From Acidobacteriota bacterium (GTDB lineage Bacteria; Acidobacteriota; Terriglobia; Terriglobales; Acidobacteriaceae), in NCBI GenBank assembly GCA_021779695.1, contig JAJYAE010000006.1, positions 1 to 34,795 on the forward strand: 34,795 nucleotides of DNA, written 5' to 3'. Within the stretch, counting starts at the first letter, position 1. Every line of letters begins with the position of its first letter. This document shows positions 1 through 7,739 of the stretch, in pieces. Both the position numbers and the translations under genes were made by a program. Under the pieces are notes generated by a model, which was not told where the DNA came from, ran no database searches, and worked only from the letters and a program-made list of their open reading frames with translations.

Positions 1-455
1 ATCGCTGCGCGATACGTTTCCCAATTGCGCCGTCGCCAGAGCGCGAGCACCAGGTGAGGTAATGTCGCCGCAACGCCAAGCAGGGTCGAGATCAGGTGCA
101 GATAGCGTAGCCATGCCCAGGTCTTCACGCCGAAGAGCCCCTGACCAGTGAGGATCAAACCGGAGAGGATGCAAACTGCGAGCACGCAAGCGCCCGCATA
201 CCCCAACAGCAGGGCGTCCGACATGGCCTGACTCCGGTAGGTTCTCCAGTGGCGAACGAAATACCAGCAGACAGGGCCAACCGCAAGAATGCCGAGGATC
301 GTGTGAAAGATCAGCCCCCACTCAACCACCGGGTGAAAGGGACCAAAGGTCACTGCGAGGCCTGAAACAAGTTCGAAGAGCAGGATGGCGCCGACTCCGC
401 GGGAAATAAGAGAGGACCATCCGGAGTGGGGATGTTCTATAGGAGCACTATTCAA
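1..455 (-). CDS. N-terminal part of a b-type-cytochrome-like membrane protein (partial)
   Basis: An open minus-strand frame enters from the left edge and has no stop within the window. About 150 residues are visible with four hydrophobic helices, roughly residues 21-37, 43-67, 80-102 and 112-138. The last helix carries His120 and His134 with thirteen residues between them, the spacing used by bis-histidine haem ligands in b-type cytochromes; His41 and His51 lie at the second helix. The exact family is not recognised; membrane electron-transfer proteins of this kind often continue into a multihaem or other redox domain, which cannot be seen here. The start is uncertain: no ATG lies between the in-frame stop at about 483-485 and the first helix, and I chose the TTG at 455-453. 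It is divergent from the gene at 830. Confidence 0.55.
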   Translation of the reverse strand, partial: MNSAPIEHPHSGWSSLISRGVGAILLFELVSGLAVTFGPFHPVVEWGLIFHTILGILAVGPVCWYFVRHWRTYRSQAMSDALLLGYAGACVLAVCILSGLILTGQGLFGVKTWAWLRYLHLISTLLGVAATLPHLVLALWRRRNWETYRAA

Positions 456-829
456 TTGCGTCTGCGCCTCAATGAAACTGAGTCACCATAGAGGTCCGAC
501 AGCAGCGCGGGAAGCGACTAAAGTCACAGAATCTCGGCACATTCGATCGCTCTCGACCAATCGATTGATCTAGCAATCCATCTGGGGGTGGAACTGCACG
601 ATGAAACTGAATCTCGTTGCATCCACAGGGCCTCTACGTCTCGCGGGGAAGAGCAATGCAGCGACAGAAGCTCAAAACATCACGGTGAGTTGGTTTGCGT
701 AATTCCAAAGCGTCCTTCGCAGTCATTCCCAACGGCGAGGAACATTTGTCATTTAGACAGGTACACCTAGTTCATTGCCGGTGAGCTCGATCGAAATCTA
801 CTTATAAGACAGGCACCATTCGTAAGTCG
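456..829. other. Intergenic region between divergent membrane-protein genes
   Basis: This 374-base gap separates the minus-strand cytochrome-like gene from the plus-strand gene at 830. The short open frames in it are arginine- and serine-rich and have no recognisable domain. A ten-base word (ATGAAACTGA) occurs twice, at 472-481 and 601-610; the flanks are not convincingly similar. A TATAAG element at 803-808 lies 22 bases before the ATG at 830 and could be a -10 box, but no -35 box is at normal spacing. Nothing else is identifiable. Confidence 0.4.
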
Positions 830-1471
830 ATGCGGCCGATTGAGAAGCGGGACGTGCAAATGATGAGGACAACTCACACATGGAAAGGGTGGCTCCTGGT
901 CGCTTTGATGATCTCATGGACCTACCTCGCTTCCAGGCTGCTCCAGAGCGCATCTTCTGAGGTTCTAAAATTCACTCTCTTGGGCGGAGTTCTTGCAATC
1001 ACCGAAGTATTGATCGGAATCTCCATCGCGGCAGGAGAGGTGTTTCCATTTGCCCTGGGGCTCGTTTTCTTCGGTACGCTTTTGTCGTATATCCCGTTCT
1101 TTCATCTTCATTCGCTCAACTTTCCCCCCGATCACTGGAAAATGGCCGTGGCACTCGCTGCCTGTGCCATGCTGATCTGTTCCCGGTGGATCAATCAAAT
1201 CACTGAGCATCTTCCTCTCCCGCATGGGTTCAAGAGACCCCGGGTCGAGACATCGGATTTCATTCCCGATCCACCGGACCAGAAAGTTGAGATTACTGTC
1301 AGAATGGCTCATCGTGAATTCGCCATTCCGCCTGGACGTAGATGTATTGTGTCGATCCGTCAGCCAAGGAAGAGTGTTTCCAGCGTGGAGGCGGCGCTCG
1401 GGAATACCTCAGACGGCGGTATACGGAGGCACGAGGAGCGCAATCACAAGTTGCCGTTCTGGGTTAAATGA
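830..1471 (+). CDS. Uncharacterised membrane protein with four predicted helices
   Basis: I do not recognise this 213-residue protein. Its first 120 residues contain four hydrophobic stretches (about 18-36, 44-65, 68-90 and 103-118), so it is probably an integral inner-membrane protein. After about residue 155 the sequence becomes arginine- and serine-rich with no obvious fold, and another frame stays open across the same stretch (1224-1526), so the true C-terminus may be altered by a frameshift. The ATG at 830 has no good ribosome-binding site; ATG codons at 860 and 863 are alternatives. It lies 44 bases upstream of the NnrS-family gene on the same strand, which suggests co-transcription. 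Function unknown. Confidence 0.45.
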   Translation: MRPIEKRDVQMMRTTHTWKGWLLVALMISWTYLASRLLQSASSEVLKFTLLGGVLAITEVLIGISIAAGEVFPFALGLVFFGTLLSYIPFFHLHSLNFPPDHWKMAVALAACAMLICSRWINQITEHLPLPHGFKRPRVETSDFIPDPPDQKVEITVRMAHREFAIPPGRRCIVSIRQPRKSVSSVEAALGNTSDGGIRRHEERNHKLPFWVK

Positions 1472-1515
1472 TGCTCAAGGGTTCCCAATGCGCCGTGCAG
1501 GTCGAAGGACACGTG

Positions 1516-2856
1516 ATGCGAGATGAGATCAATGTTCGGGAGATCAATTCAGCCGAGGCGCCTCACATTCGTGCGGAGCGGCAAAGCCAGGCTCTAGTTG
1601 AGGCGTTTCTAGCGAGCGGGCTGCTCTTTATGTTGCTGCCGGGAACTTTCCTGGGTGTGTGGAACCTGATTGGAATCTCACAGCGGCAGGCGCTGAATGC
1701 CCTCTCTCCCGCTTGGCTTCAGGCGCATGGTCAGGCACAGGTCTTCGGTTGGGTCGGGTCGTTCATCCTTGGCATCGGTTTCTATTCGCTGACAAAGATG
1801 CAGAGTACCCGCACGTTTCCGGTCGGCAAAGGGTGGACATCATGGAGCCTGTGGACTTGTGGAGTGGCTCTGCGCTGGCTGGGCGGAGTGATCGGTTGGC
1901 ACTGGCGATGGATCCTGCCGGCGTCGGGATTGCTCGAACTCGGCGGATTTCTACTCTTCTTCTTGGCCGTACGCCGTCACCGGCCGGCCAGTGGGCAATC
2001 AGCGAAACCCACGTGGATGGTTCTGGTGATTTTATCCACCTTGGTCTTCCTTCTTACGCTTGTCATCAACGCTATTGCCCTGTTTCGATTGGCATTCACG
2101 GGCAGTACTCCGGCGCTCCCACATCTGCTCGATCTTCAACTTGTAATGATGGCAATCTGGGGCGTCCTGGTGCCCACAATCTGGGGATTCAACGCGCGGT
2201 GGCTGCCGATCTTTGCCGGGTTCGGGCAGCCGCGCGCCAGATGGCTGTTCGCAGCATACGCGTTCAGCCTAGCCGGTATCACTTTGGTCTTTCTCAATCA
2301 GTGGGGAGTCTCAGCTTTAGTTTTTGTGGCTTCTGCGCTCCTGGCAATTCAGGGATTGCGGGTGTGGCATCCGGCAGTGCAGCCGGCCAAGGTACACAAC
2401 ATTCATCCGAGCTTCCCGTATTTTCTTCGCATTGCTTATGTCTGGTTGTTCATTGCGTCGCTCCTGGGCTGCTTGGCGGCGCTCGAAGACCGGTCGGGAG
2501 GACTGTGGGGGGCGAGTCGCCACGCTCTTACTGTGGGATTTGTAGCAGTAATGGTGTTCACCATCGGCCAACGCGTCTTGCCTGCCTTCTGCGGAATGCG
2601 CCTTCTTTGGAGCAAGGAACTGATGTTCTGGTCACTCGCTCTGCTCAACCTTGGCTGTCTGCTGCGCGTGAGCATGGAGCCCCTGGCCTATGAACTCGAC
2701 TGGCAGATCGCGTGGAAGCTGCTTCCGGTTTCGGCGGTGATCGAGTTGACGGCCGTGACCCTCTTTGCCGTCAATCTCGTAGGAACGCTGATGCAAGGGC
2801 CTGCCCATCTGCGCCAACTGAGCGACTCCGTTTCTAACCAGGGAGGCACTCCATGA
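1516..2856 (+). CDS. nnrS: NnrS family haem/copper-type membrane protein
   Basis: A polytopic membrane protein of 446 residues with about twelve hydrophobic segments. It resembles the NnrS family, haem- and copper-containing membrane proteins linked to nitric-oxide and nitrosative-stress relief in denitrifiers. Family-like features are the histidine-bearing AHGQAQVFGWVG segment in the second helix, a PHLLDLQ helix, and RHALTVGF followed by IGQRVLPAF in the C-terminal half. I start it at the ATG at 1516, eight bases after a GAAGGA ribosome-binding site; an in-frame ATG at 1468 would add 16 residues without a comparable site. The stop overlaps the next ORF by four bases (ATGA). NirK and RIC elsewhere in the window support a role in NO handling. 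Family placement is by pattern, not by database search. Confidence 0.75.
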   Translation: MRDEINVREINSAEAPHIRAERQSQALVEAFLASGLLFMLLPGTFLGVWNLIGISQRQALNALSPAWLQAHGQAQVFGWVGSFILGIGFYSLTKMQSTRTFPVGKGWTSWSLWTCGVALRWLGGVIGWHWRWILPASGLLELGGFLLFFLAVRRHRPASGQSAKPTWMVLVILSTLVFLLTLVINAIALFRLAFTGSTPALPHLLDLQLVMMAIWGVLVPTIWGFNARWLPIFAGFGQPRARWLFAAYAFSLAGITLVFLNQWGVSALVFVASALLAIQGLRVWHPAVQPAKVHNIHPSFPYFLRIAYVWLFIASLLGCLAALEDRSGGLWGASRHALTVGFVAVMVFTIGQRVLPAFCGMRLLWSKELMFWSLALLNLGCLLRVSMEPLAYELDWQIAWKLLPVSAVIELTAVTLFAVNLVGTLMQGPAHLRQLSDSVSNQGGTP

Positions 2857-3077
2857 ACCATCATCGGCGCTTCTGGGACGGACTTCTGATGGCACTTGAA
2901 GAATCGCTGGCCGTATTCAGCGGAGTAAACCCTGAACTCATCGACGCTTCTGCAACGATTCCGAAAACGTGTCGTCGGGATGGTAGCAGGTTCGGCTCTT
3001 CGGTACGGTCATCGGCGCTCGGCACAAGAGGCCGAAATTCGGAAATACGATCAAAATCAATCAATAGAGGGAGGTAA
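2853..3077 (+). CDS. Small unknown ORF translationally coupled to nnrS
   Basis: A 74-codon frame whose ATG overlaps the nnrS stop codon (ATGA), preceded by a strong GGGAGG ribosome-binding site six bases upstream. The first 30 residues (MNHHRRFWDGLLMALEESLA onward) look like an amphipathic protein segment. The second half is serine- and arginine-rich with basic low-complexity character, so the ORF may be a truncated remnant of a longer gene. No family is recognised. It ends seven bases before the DUF488 gene, so all three probably share one transcript. The overlap and ribosome-binding site are the only evidence that it is translated. Confidence 0.35.
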   Translation: MNHHRRFWDGLLMALEESLAVFSGVNPELIDASATIPKTCRRDGSRFGSSVRSSALGTRGRNSEIRSKSINRGR

Positions 3078-3083
3078 AGAAGG

Positions 3084-3476
3084 ATGGCGAACAAGGTGCA
3101 ATTGAAACGCGTCTACGATCACGCGAACGAACAGGATGGAATCCGTTTCTTCGTGGAACGGCTATGGCCGCGCGGTGTGGCCAAGTCCGCATTAGCTGAT
3201 GCGGCATGGCTGGGAGAGGTTGCGCCAAGCCCGGAGCTGCGTGAATGGTTTCATCACGACCCGCAACGCTGGAATGAATTCCGCAGACGTTACTTCGCGG
3301 AGCTGAAGCACCATAAGGATGCTTTGTCTCCGATCCTGGAGGCCACACACAAGGGCACGGTGACGCTGCTTTACAGCTCCCATGACACAGAGCACAACAA
3401 CGCGGTAGCGCTGAGAGAGTTTCTTGAGCGCTCACTCAATCCCAAGGAGCCTGCATCGTGTCTCTGTTTGCAGTAG
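3084..3476 (+). CDS. DUF488 family protein (YeaO-like)
   Basis: A soluble 130-residue protein matching the short YeaO-type branch of DUF488. Family landmarks are visible in order: LKRVYD near the N-terminus, the DGIRFFVERLWPRG block (about residues 18-31), a W..EVAPSPELREWFHHDP block (about 42-58), RW..FRRRYFAEL, and the G.VTLLYSSHD block near residue 95, followed by an N.A..L..FLE helix. The biochemical activity of the family is not established. The ATG at 3084 follows GGAGGTAAAGAAGG, which fixes the start. It is the third gene of a probable run with nnrS and the small ORF. Full family length, nothing missing. Confidence 0.85.
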   Translation: MANKVQLKRVYDHANEQDGIRFFVERLWPRGVAKSALADAAWLGEVAPSPELREWFHHDPQRWNEFRRRYFAELKHHKDALSPILEATHKGTVTLLYSSHDTEHNNAVALREFLERSLNPKEPASCLCLQ

Positions 3477-3571
3477 TGCGAGTTGCCGCGATACAGGCCA
3501 ACCTCTGGTACAAGCGTCTCTGTACGGATGACATCCGGACCATTTCTCGCTCCAGTCGAGTGGCATAGGCT

Positions 3572-3601
3572 TTAAACGGTCATTGCGCATGGCAGCATAA
3601 T
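3572..3601 (+). promoter_or_regulatory. Weak candidate promoter for the cupin gene
   Basis: A CATAAT box at 3596-3601 is preceded after 18 bases by TTAAAC at 3572-3577. The -10 is reasonable; the -35 matches only loosely. A transcript starting near 3608 would place the AAGGAG ribosome-binding site and the ATG at 3636 close to its 5' end. It also argues against the upstream ATG at 3600, which lies inside the -10 box. Pattern only. Confidence 0.22.
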
Positions 3602-3635
3602 GGCAAATTGGCCAGAAACAAAAGGAGTACATGGT

Positions 3636-4037
3636 ATGAGGAGCAACCAGGCAAGCATGACCCGCCTTCCGGAACTCGCGGATCAAGTGATCCGGCGTAA
3701 CGTCAGCGATGAGCTTGAAAAACTGAAGAAAGCTCCGTCCTGGCAGCGCGAATCCGGCAGAAGCTCCGAAACCCTCGTCAAGTACGAGGAGTTCCGTATC
3801 GTGCTGGTGCGGATGAAGCCGGGAAGCTACATGAGCCACCATCGGGCGGAAGGGCCGATCTCAATCCAGGCGCTTCAAGGCAAGATCCGGGTACATCTTC
3901 CCGAGGACCGGATGGAGGATCTCAGGCAGGGTGATCTTCTGACGCTGGATCGTTGTCTCGAGCATGACGTAGAAGCGCTCGAAGAGAGTGCATTCTTACT
4001 TACGATTGCCTGGCCGGAGACGGCAACCGCAAGCTGA
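3636..4037 (+). CDS. Small cupin-domain protein
   Basis: A 133-residue single-domain cupin. After an N-terminal segment predicted to be helical, the beta-barrel is recognisable from GSYMSHHRAEGPISIQ (cupin motif 1, with two histidines able to bind metal), a short GKIRVHL strand, the LRQGDLLTL turn, and EHDVEALEESAFLLTI (motif 2, with a third histidine). Such stand-alone cupins bind small molecules or metals and often act as sensors or auxiliary enzymes; nothing here specifies the ligand. The start at 3636 follows AAGGAG by nine bases; the in-frame ATG at 3600 has no ribosome-binding site. The gene faces sdhB across a 75-base convergent gap in which I see no convincing terminator. Confidence 0.75.
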   Translation: MRSNQASMTRLPELADQVIRRNVSDELEKLKKAPSWQRESGRSSETLVKYEEFRIVLVRMKPGSYMSHHRAEGPISIQALQGKIRVHLPEDRMEDLRQGDLLTLDRCLEHDVEALEESAFLLTIAWPETATAS

Positions 4038-4112
4038 GCTAACCAGAACCAGCATGTGCAGGCCGTTGGAGCCGTGTGTGTATCCGATCTCGAAGAGGAA
4101 TCTTCCTGGCTC

Positions 4113-4901
4113 TCAGCGATGTCCCGGCTTCTTGTTCGCACTCGTGAGTTCAGGCTTCTGCAAGAGATCGCTGATTGCCTGCCTTATTACCTGACCGTTG
4201 ACGATCGAGATCGATGTTGTCAATGGAATGTTTTTGGGGCAAATCTGGACGCAGTTTCCTGCGTAGCTGCACTCATGAATTCCGCCCTCGCCCATCATTG
4301 CATCGAGACGTTGATGCCGCAGATGAGCTCCCGTAGGATGCATGTTGAAGAGTCGCACCTGGTTGATGATTGCGGCACCAACGAAGTTCGTTGACTCGTT
4401 AAATTGTGGGCATACTTCCATGCATAGACAGCAAGACATACAGCGGGATAGCGGGTATGCCAGCTCCTGGATGGCTGGATCGATGCGGGGACCCGGGCCG
4501 AGTGGGTAGGTTCCGTCGATCGGGACCCACTGGTACACACGCTTCAGATTTTCAAATAAGATGCTGCGGTCGACGGATAGATCCCGCACGACCGGGAACC
4601 TCGAGAGTGGCTCAAGACGTATGGGCTGGTCCAGTTTGTCAATGAGCGACGAGCATGCCATCGCCGCTTGACCGTTGATGAGCATCGCGCAGGAGCCACA
4701 AGCTTCTTCCAAACAATTCGAGTCGTAGACGATGGGAGCGATGTTTTTGCCCTGGAGATTGACTGGATTGCTGGCGATATCCATAAGAGCGATGATGACA
4801 TTCATACCTGCTCGCCACTGCAGCTCAAACTCTTCCCAGTAGGGCTGCGACTCAGGACTGTTCTGACGCTTGATATTCAACCGAACCGATTTGTCCGCCA
4901 T
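4113..4901 (-). CDS. sdhB: Succinate dehydrogenase/fumarate reductase iron-sulfur subunit
   Basis: A 262-residue iron-sulfur subunit that would pass electrons from the flavoprotein SdhA to the membrane quinone site. All three cluster motifs are intact: the [2Fe-2S] ligands Cys63, Cys68, Cys71 and Cys83; the [4Fe-4S] set Cys154, Cys157, Cys160 and Cys164 followed by proline; and the [3Fe-4S] set Cys211, Cys217 and Cys221 in CSYAGNCVQICP. The CPKNIPLTTSI tail resembles the Bacillus-type SdhB more than the E. coli type. It lies 84 bases downstream of the E2 gene on the same strand and may be co-transcribed with it. No sdhA or sdhC is adjacent, which is unusual because sdhB normally sits in an sdhCAB operon. 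It may be an orphan or second copy. Confidence 0.9.
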   Translation of the reverse strand: MADKSVRLNIKRQNSPESQPYWEEFELQWRAGMNVIIALMDIASNPVNLQGKNIAPIVYDSNCLEEACGSCAMLINGQAAMACSSLIDKLDQPIRLEPLSRFPVVRDLSVDRSILFENLKRVYQWVPIDGTYPLGPGPRIDPAIQELAYPLSRCMSCCLCMEVCPQFNESTNFVGAAIINQVRLFNMHPTGAHLRHQRLDAMMGEGGIHECSYAGNCVQICPKNIPLTTSISIVNGQVIRQAISDLLQKPELTSANKKPGHR

Positions 4902-4985
4902 AAATGTTCAATTCCCCCGTGTTTCTGGAGTCGTCTGTCACGATCTCGAAAATTCCGGTTCGTCGCCACGCGCCCGAGGCTGCAA

Positions 4986-6347
4986 TCAATCGATCTCCTG
5001 ATTCCAATTCTCCAGCGTCTTCTTGAAATCGTTCATGAACCTGCCCGCATCGGCGCCATCGATAATGCGATGGTCGAAGCCAAGGCAGAAGTGCTGAATC
5101 GAGCGAATGGCAATCGAGTCGTTGCCGTGCTCGTCGGTGAGGACAACCGGATCCTTCCTGAGCCCGCCAATCGCCAGGATGGCCGAATCGGGCTGGTTAA
5201 TGATCGGAGTCCCAAACTCTTCGCCGAAAATGCCGGAATTGGTGAGCGTGAAGGTGGATCCCGAAATTTCATCGGGCTTGAGCCGCTTTCCGCGAGCCCG
5301 TTCGGCCAGGTCGGCGATAGACCGGGCAATGCCAAGAAAATTGCGTTCTTCGGCTTGTTTGATCACGGGCACGATCAATCCCCACTCGAGTGCAACCGCG
5401 ATACCGAGATTGATGTTCTGGTGATACCGAATAGAATCTCCCTCGAGCGATGCGTTGACAATGGGGAATTTCCGCAATGTCAGGACCGCAGCGACTGCAA
5501 CGAACGGCATGTAAGTGAGCTTGACGCCATTGCGCTGCTCGAACTTTACCTTCTCGTGCTCACGCAACTGAACGATGCGGGTCATGTCTACCCTGAAGAC
5601 GGTGTGCACATGCGGAGCGGTCTGCGCGCTAGCGGCCATGCGCTGAGCAATGATCGCGCGCATTTTTGTGAGCGGCACCACTTCGCCGGAGAGTGGTGCG
5701 GGCGGAGGAGCGCTCGCTGCCGGCGGAGCGGCGGCAACAGTGGCTGCTTTCGCAGCCGGAGCTCTGGGTTCAGGGGCAGGAGTTGGCGTTTCCTGAACTA
5801 CCGAAACAGTTGGTTGAGCGCCTGCGGCCTCCCGCTGTTCGAGATAGCGAAGAACGTCCTCTTTCGTCACGCGTCCTTCAGGCCCAGTCCCGCCGAGCTG
5901 ATCCAGATCGATATTGTTATCTTTGGCCATCCGGCGGACTAAAGGTGAATAGCGCGCATGCCTCGCGCCCCCTTGTTCGGCTGGAGCTGGAGCATCCTTC
6001 GTTTGGGTAGGAACTTCTTCGCCTACCGGTGTGCGCGCCGCACTTTCGGCGCCGGGTTGAAGCTCGGCTGCTGGGGGAGCGGCGGCCGGTGGAGCGGCAG
6101 CGGCTTCCGCTGCATCTTCGATCACTGCGACCACCGTATTCACCTGGGTAGTGGCGCCTTCAGGAAACCGAGTCTCGCGAACGATACCGGAGACAGGGGA
6201 CGGGATCTCAGCATCCACTTTGTCTGTGGAGATTTCAAAAAGCGGCTCGTCCTTTTCAATCGCATCTCCAGGTTTTTTGAGCCAGCGCGTGATCGTACCT
6301 TCAAAAATCGACTCGCCCATCTGGGGCATCGTAACTTCAATCAGCAT
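4986..6347 (-). CDS. Dihydrolipoamide acyltransferase, E2 of a 2-oxo acid dehydrogenase
   Basis: The E2 core enzyme moves an acyl group from lipoate to coenzyme A. The 453-residue protein has one N-terminal lipoyl domain (about 1-78) with the lipoylation site Lys43 in STDKVDAEI. An Ala/Pro-rich linker follows, then the E1/E3-binding domain (about 130-170, ARYSPLVRRMAKDNNIDLDQ), a second Ala/Pro linker, and the catalytic domain from about 220. His426, Asp430 and Gly431 of the HRIIDG motif give the acyltransferase active site. It is divergent from the E1 alpha/beta pair, which is its likely partner. Whether the complex uses pyruvate, branched-chain oxo acids or another substrate cannot be decided from motifs. 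No E3 gene is in the window. ATG at 6347; an AGGG lies about 11 bases upstream. Confidence 0.9.
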   Translation of the reverse strand: MLIEVTMPQMGESIFEGTITRWLKKPGDAIEKDEPLFEISTDKVDAEIPSPVSGIVRETRFPEGATTQVNTVVAVIEDAAEAAAAPPAAAPPAAELQPGAESAARTPVGEEVPTQTKDAPAPAEQGGARHARYSPLVRRMAKDNNIDLDQLGGTGPEGRVTKEDVLRYLEQREAAGAQPTVSVVQETPTPAPEPRAPAAKAATVAAAPPAASAPPPAPLSGEVVPLTKMRAIIAQRMAASAQTAPHVHTVFRVDMTRIVQLREHEKVKFEQRNGVKLTYMPFVAVAAVLTLRKFPIVNASLEGDSIRYHQNINLGIAVALEWGLIVPVIKQAEERNFLGIARSIADLAERARGKRLKPDEISGSTFTLTNSGIFGEEFGTPIINQPDSAILAIGGLRKDPVVLTDEHGNDSIAIRSIQHFCLGFDHRIIDGADAGRFMNDFKKTLENWNQEID

Positions 6348-6659
6348 AGGAGACCCTCATAGCAAAGTGGGAACTCGGGAACTTTGGGATCGATCGGTTT
6401 CGGGGAAGTGCGCTTTCGAACAGCGACGGAGATTTCATTCTACTGCGCACATCAAAGCCCTATCGAATTGCAACAGTCTGCATTTGCTGTTCTGGGCAGC
6501 ACACGAACATTGTGATGCATCAGTCGCTTACAGCGGATGGTACTTCTGTCGTGGTGCGGAGTACGTACGGCTCATTGTTTGTCGTCACGCGCGGAGTAAA
6601 CATGAAAGCGTGAGGGGCATCTAACGCCGAAAGGCTAGATGTAGCCCTTGGAGCAGAAA
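6348..6659. promoter_or_regulatory. Divergent control region between E2 and E1 alpha
   Basis: This 312-base gap must contain the promoters of both halves of the dehydrogenase complex. It holds a perfect ten-base palindrome (TGATGCATCA, listed separately), two nearly adjacent GGGAACT words close to the E2 start, and an eight-base palindrome GTACGTAC near 6565. I could not find a convincing sigma-70 promoter pair on either strand. There is no plausible small gene in it. Confidence 0.4.
6513..6522. repeat. Palindrome TGATGCATCA, possible operator
   Basis: A perfect ten-base palindrome about 140 bases upstream of the E1 alpha start. The same ten bases recur at 12984-12993, also between genes, and a nine-of-ten version is at 20217-20226 upstream of nuoA. 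It could be a shared regulator site; chance is not excluded. Confidence 0.3.
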
Positions 6660-7739
6660 ATGGCGACTGCCACCCAATATACGGAAACTCTCACCCGCGA
6701 AGGCTCCCAACAGCTTGATCCCGACGTGCTTCGTCGTCTTTATACCTACATGCTCAAATGCCGAATAGTTGAGGAGCGAATCCGGGTTCTTTACCGCCAA
6801 GGAAGGTTCGCGGGCAACTACTTTGCTGCCGTAGGTCAGGAAGCGACTGAAGTCGGCGCCACTATCGATCTGCTGCCCGAAGACACAGTTGCACCTTCTC
6901 ACCGCAATTTCGTTACGAACATCATGAAGGGCACACCGCTGACGTTGTTGTTTGCGCATATTTATGGAAGAGAGACGAGCCCCGACCAGGGGCGCTCGGC
7001 TCCGGCCCATTGCGGGTATGCGCCATTGAATGTCATTACGCCGTCGTCGACGATTGCCGCCCAACAGAATATTGGTACGGGAATCGCCCTGGCCTACAAG
7101 ATGCAGAGAAAGCCGAACGTTATTGTCGCGCTTACCGGCGAAGGCGCCACTAGCCTTGGCTTTTGGCACGAAGCGGTGAACTTCGCTGCGGTACACAAGC
7201 TGCCCATCATCTTCGTGATCGAGAATAACGGCTACGCAGAATCTGTCCCGGTATCGCTGCAATCAGCGGTCGAGAACTTGAGTTCAAAAGCAGCGGGCTA
7301 CGGGATTCCGGGCGTCACGGTCGATGGAAACGATGTCGTGGCCGTGTACACCGCGATGCGCGAGGCCATCGCTCGGGCGCGCTCGGGCGGCGGAGCGACA
7401 TTGCTCGAATGCAAGACCTACCGCTGGTATGGTCATTCTGAGATTGATCCCGCCAAGTATCGTGATCCGGCCGAGGTTGAGCACTGGAAATCGCGCGATC
7501 CCATTCCAGCGATGGAGCATTACCTCACAGCACGAAACCTCTGGTCGGATCAATGGAAGAAGGAACTGACTGCAGAGATCAATCGTGAGATCGACGAAGC
7601 CATCGCATTCGCGGAGAATTCCCCCAAACCGAAAGCGGATGAGGCGCTCGATCATGTCTACTCCTTCAGCATCCGGGAGCGAGAGCTGAAGCGTAAGGTA
7701 TGGAGCCCGCGGTCTCAAAGGGGGTCGTCATGGCGGTAA
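6660..7739 (+). CDS. 2-oxo acid dehydrogenase E1 component, alpha subunit
   Basis: The thiamine-diphosphate-binding alpha subunit of an alpha2beta2 E1, which decarboxylates a 2-oxo acid and acylates lipoate on E2. The 359 residues show the usual order: the YF.AVGQEA segment (54-62), the HR.F region (81-84), and the thiamine motif from Gly160-Glu161-Gly162 to Asn189-Asn190. The family normally has GDG here, so the metal-binding Asp is replaced by Glu. A substrate-loop-like YRWYGHSEIDPAKYRD segment follows. The start is the ATG at 6660, six bases after GGAG; an upstream in-frame TTG at 6648 is less likely. The stop overlaps the E1 beta start by ten bases, so the two are coupled. Pyruvate versus branched-chain specificity is undecided. 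Confidence 0.88.
   Translation: MATATQYTETLTREGSQQLDPDVLRRLYTYMLKCRIVEERIRVLYRQGRFAGNYFAAVGQEATEVGATIDLLPEDTVAPSHRNFVTNIMKGTPLTLLFAHIYGRETSPDQGRSAPAHCGYAPLNVITPSSTIAAQQNIGTGIALAYKMQRKPNVIVALTGEGATSLGFWHEAVNFAAVHKLPIIFVIENNGYAESVPVSLQSAVENLSSKAAGYGIPGVTVDGNDVVAVYTAMREAIARARSGGGATLLECKTYRWYGHSEIDPAKYRDPAEVEHWKSRDPIPAMEHYLTARNLWSDQWKKELTAEINREIDEAIAFAENSPKPKADEALDHVYSFSIRERELKRKVWSPRSQRGSSWR

Noticed and set aside
472..610. Repeat of ATGAAACTGA suggesting a tandem duplication
   Set aside because: Only ten bases match; flanking sequence does not align.
1224..1526. A separate 100-codon gene between the membrane protein and nnrS
   Set aside because: Overlaps both neighbours, no ribosome-binding site and no domain; kept only as a hint of a frameshift in the upstream gene.
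1659..2693. A 344-codon plus-strand frame overlapping nnrS
   Set aside because: The frame of the NnrS-family protein has the helix pattern and family motifs; this one is Ser/Arg/Pro-rich without a fold.
4668..5942. A 424-codon plus-strand open frame opposite E2 and sdhB
   Set aside because: It lies antisense to two genes with complete, recognisable domains, and its translation shows no domain; long antisense frames are common in GC-rich DNA.
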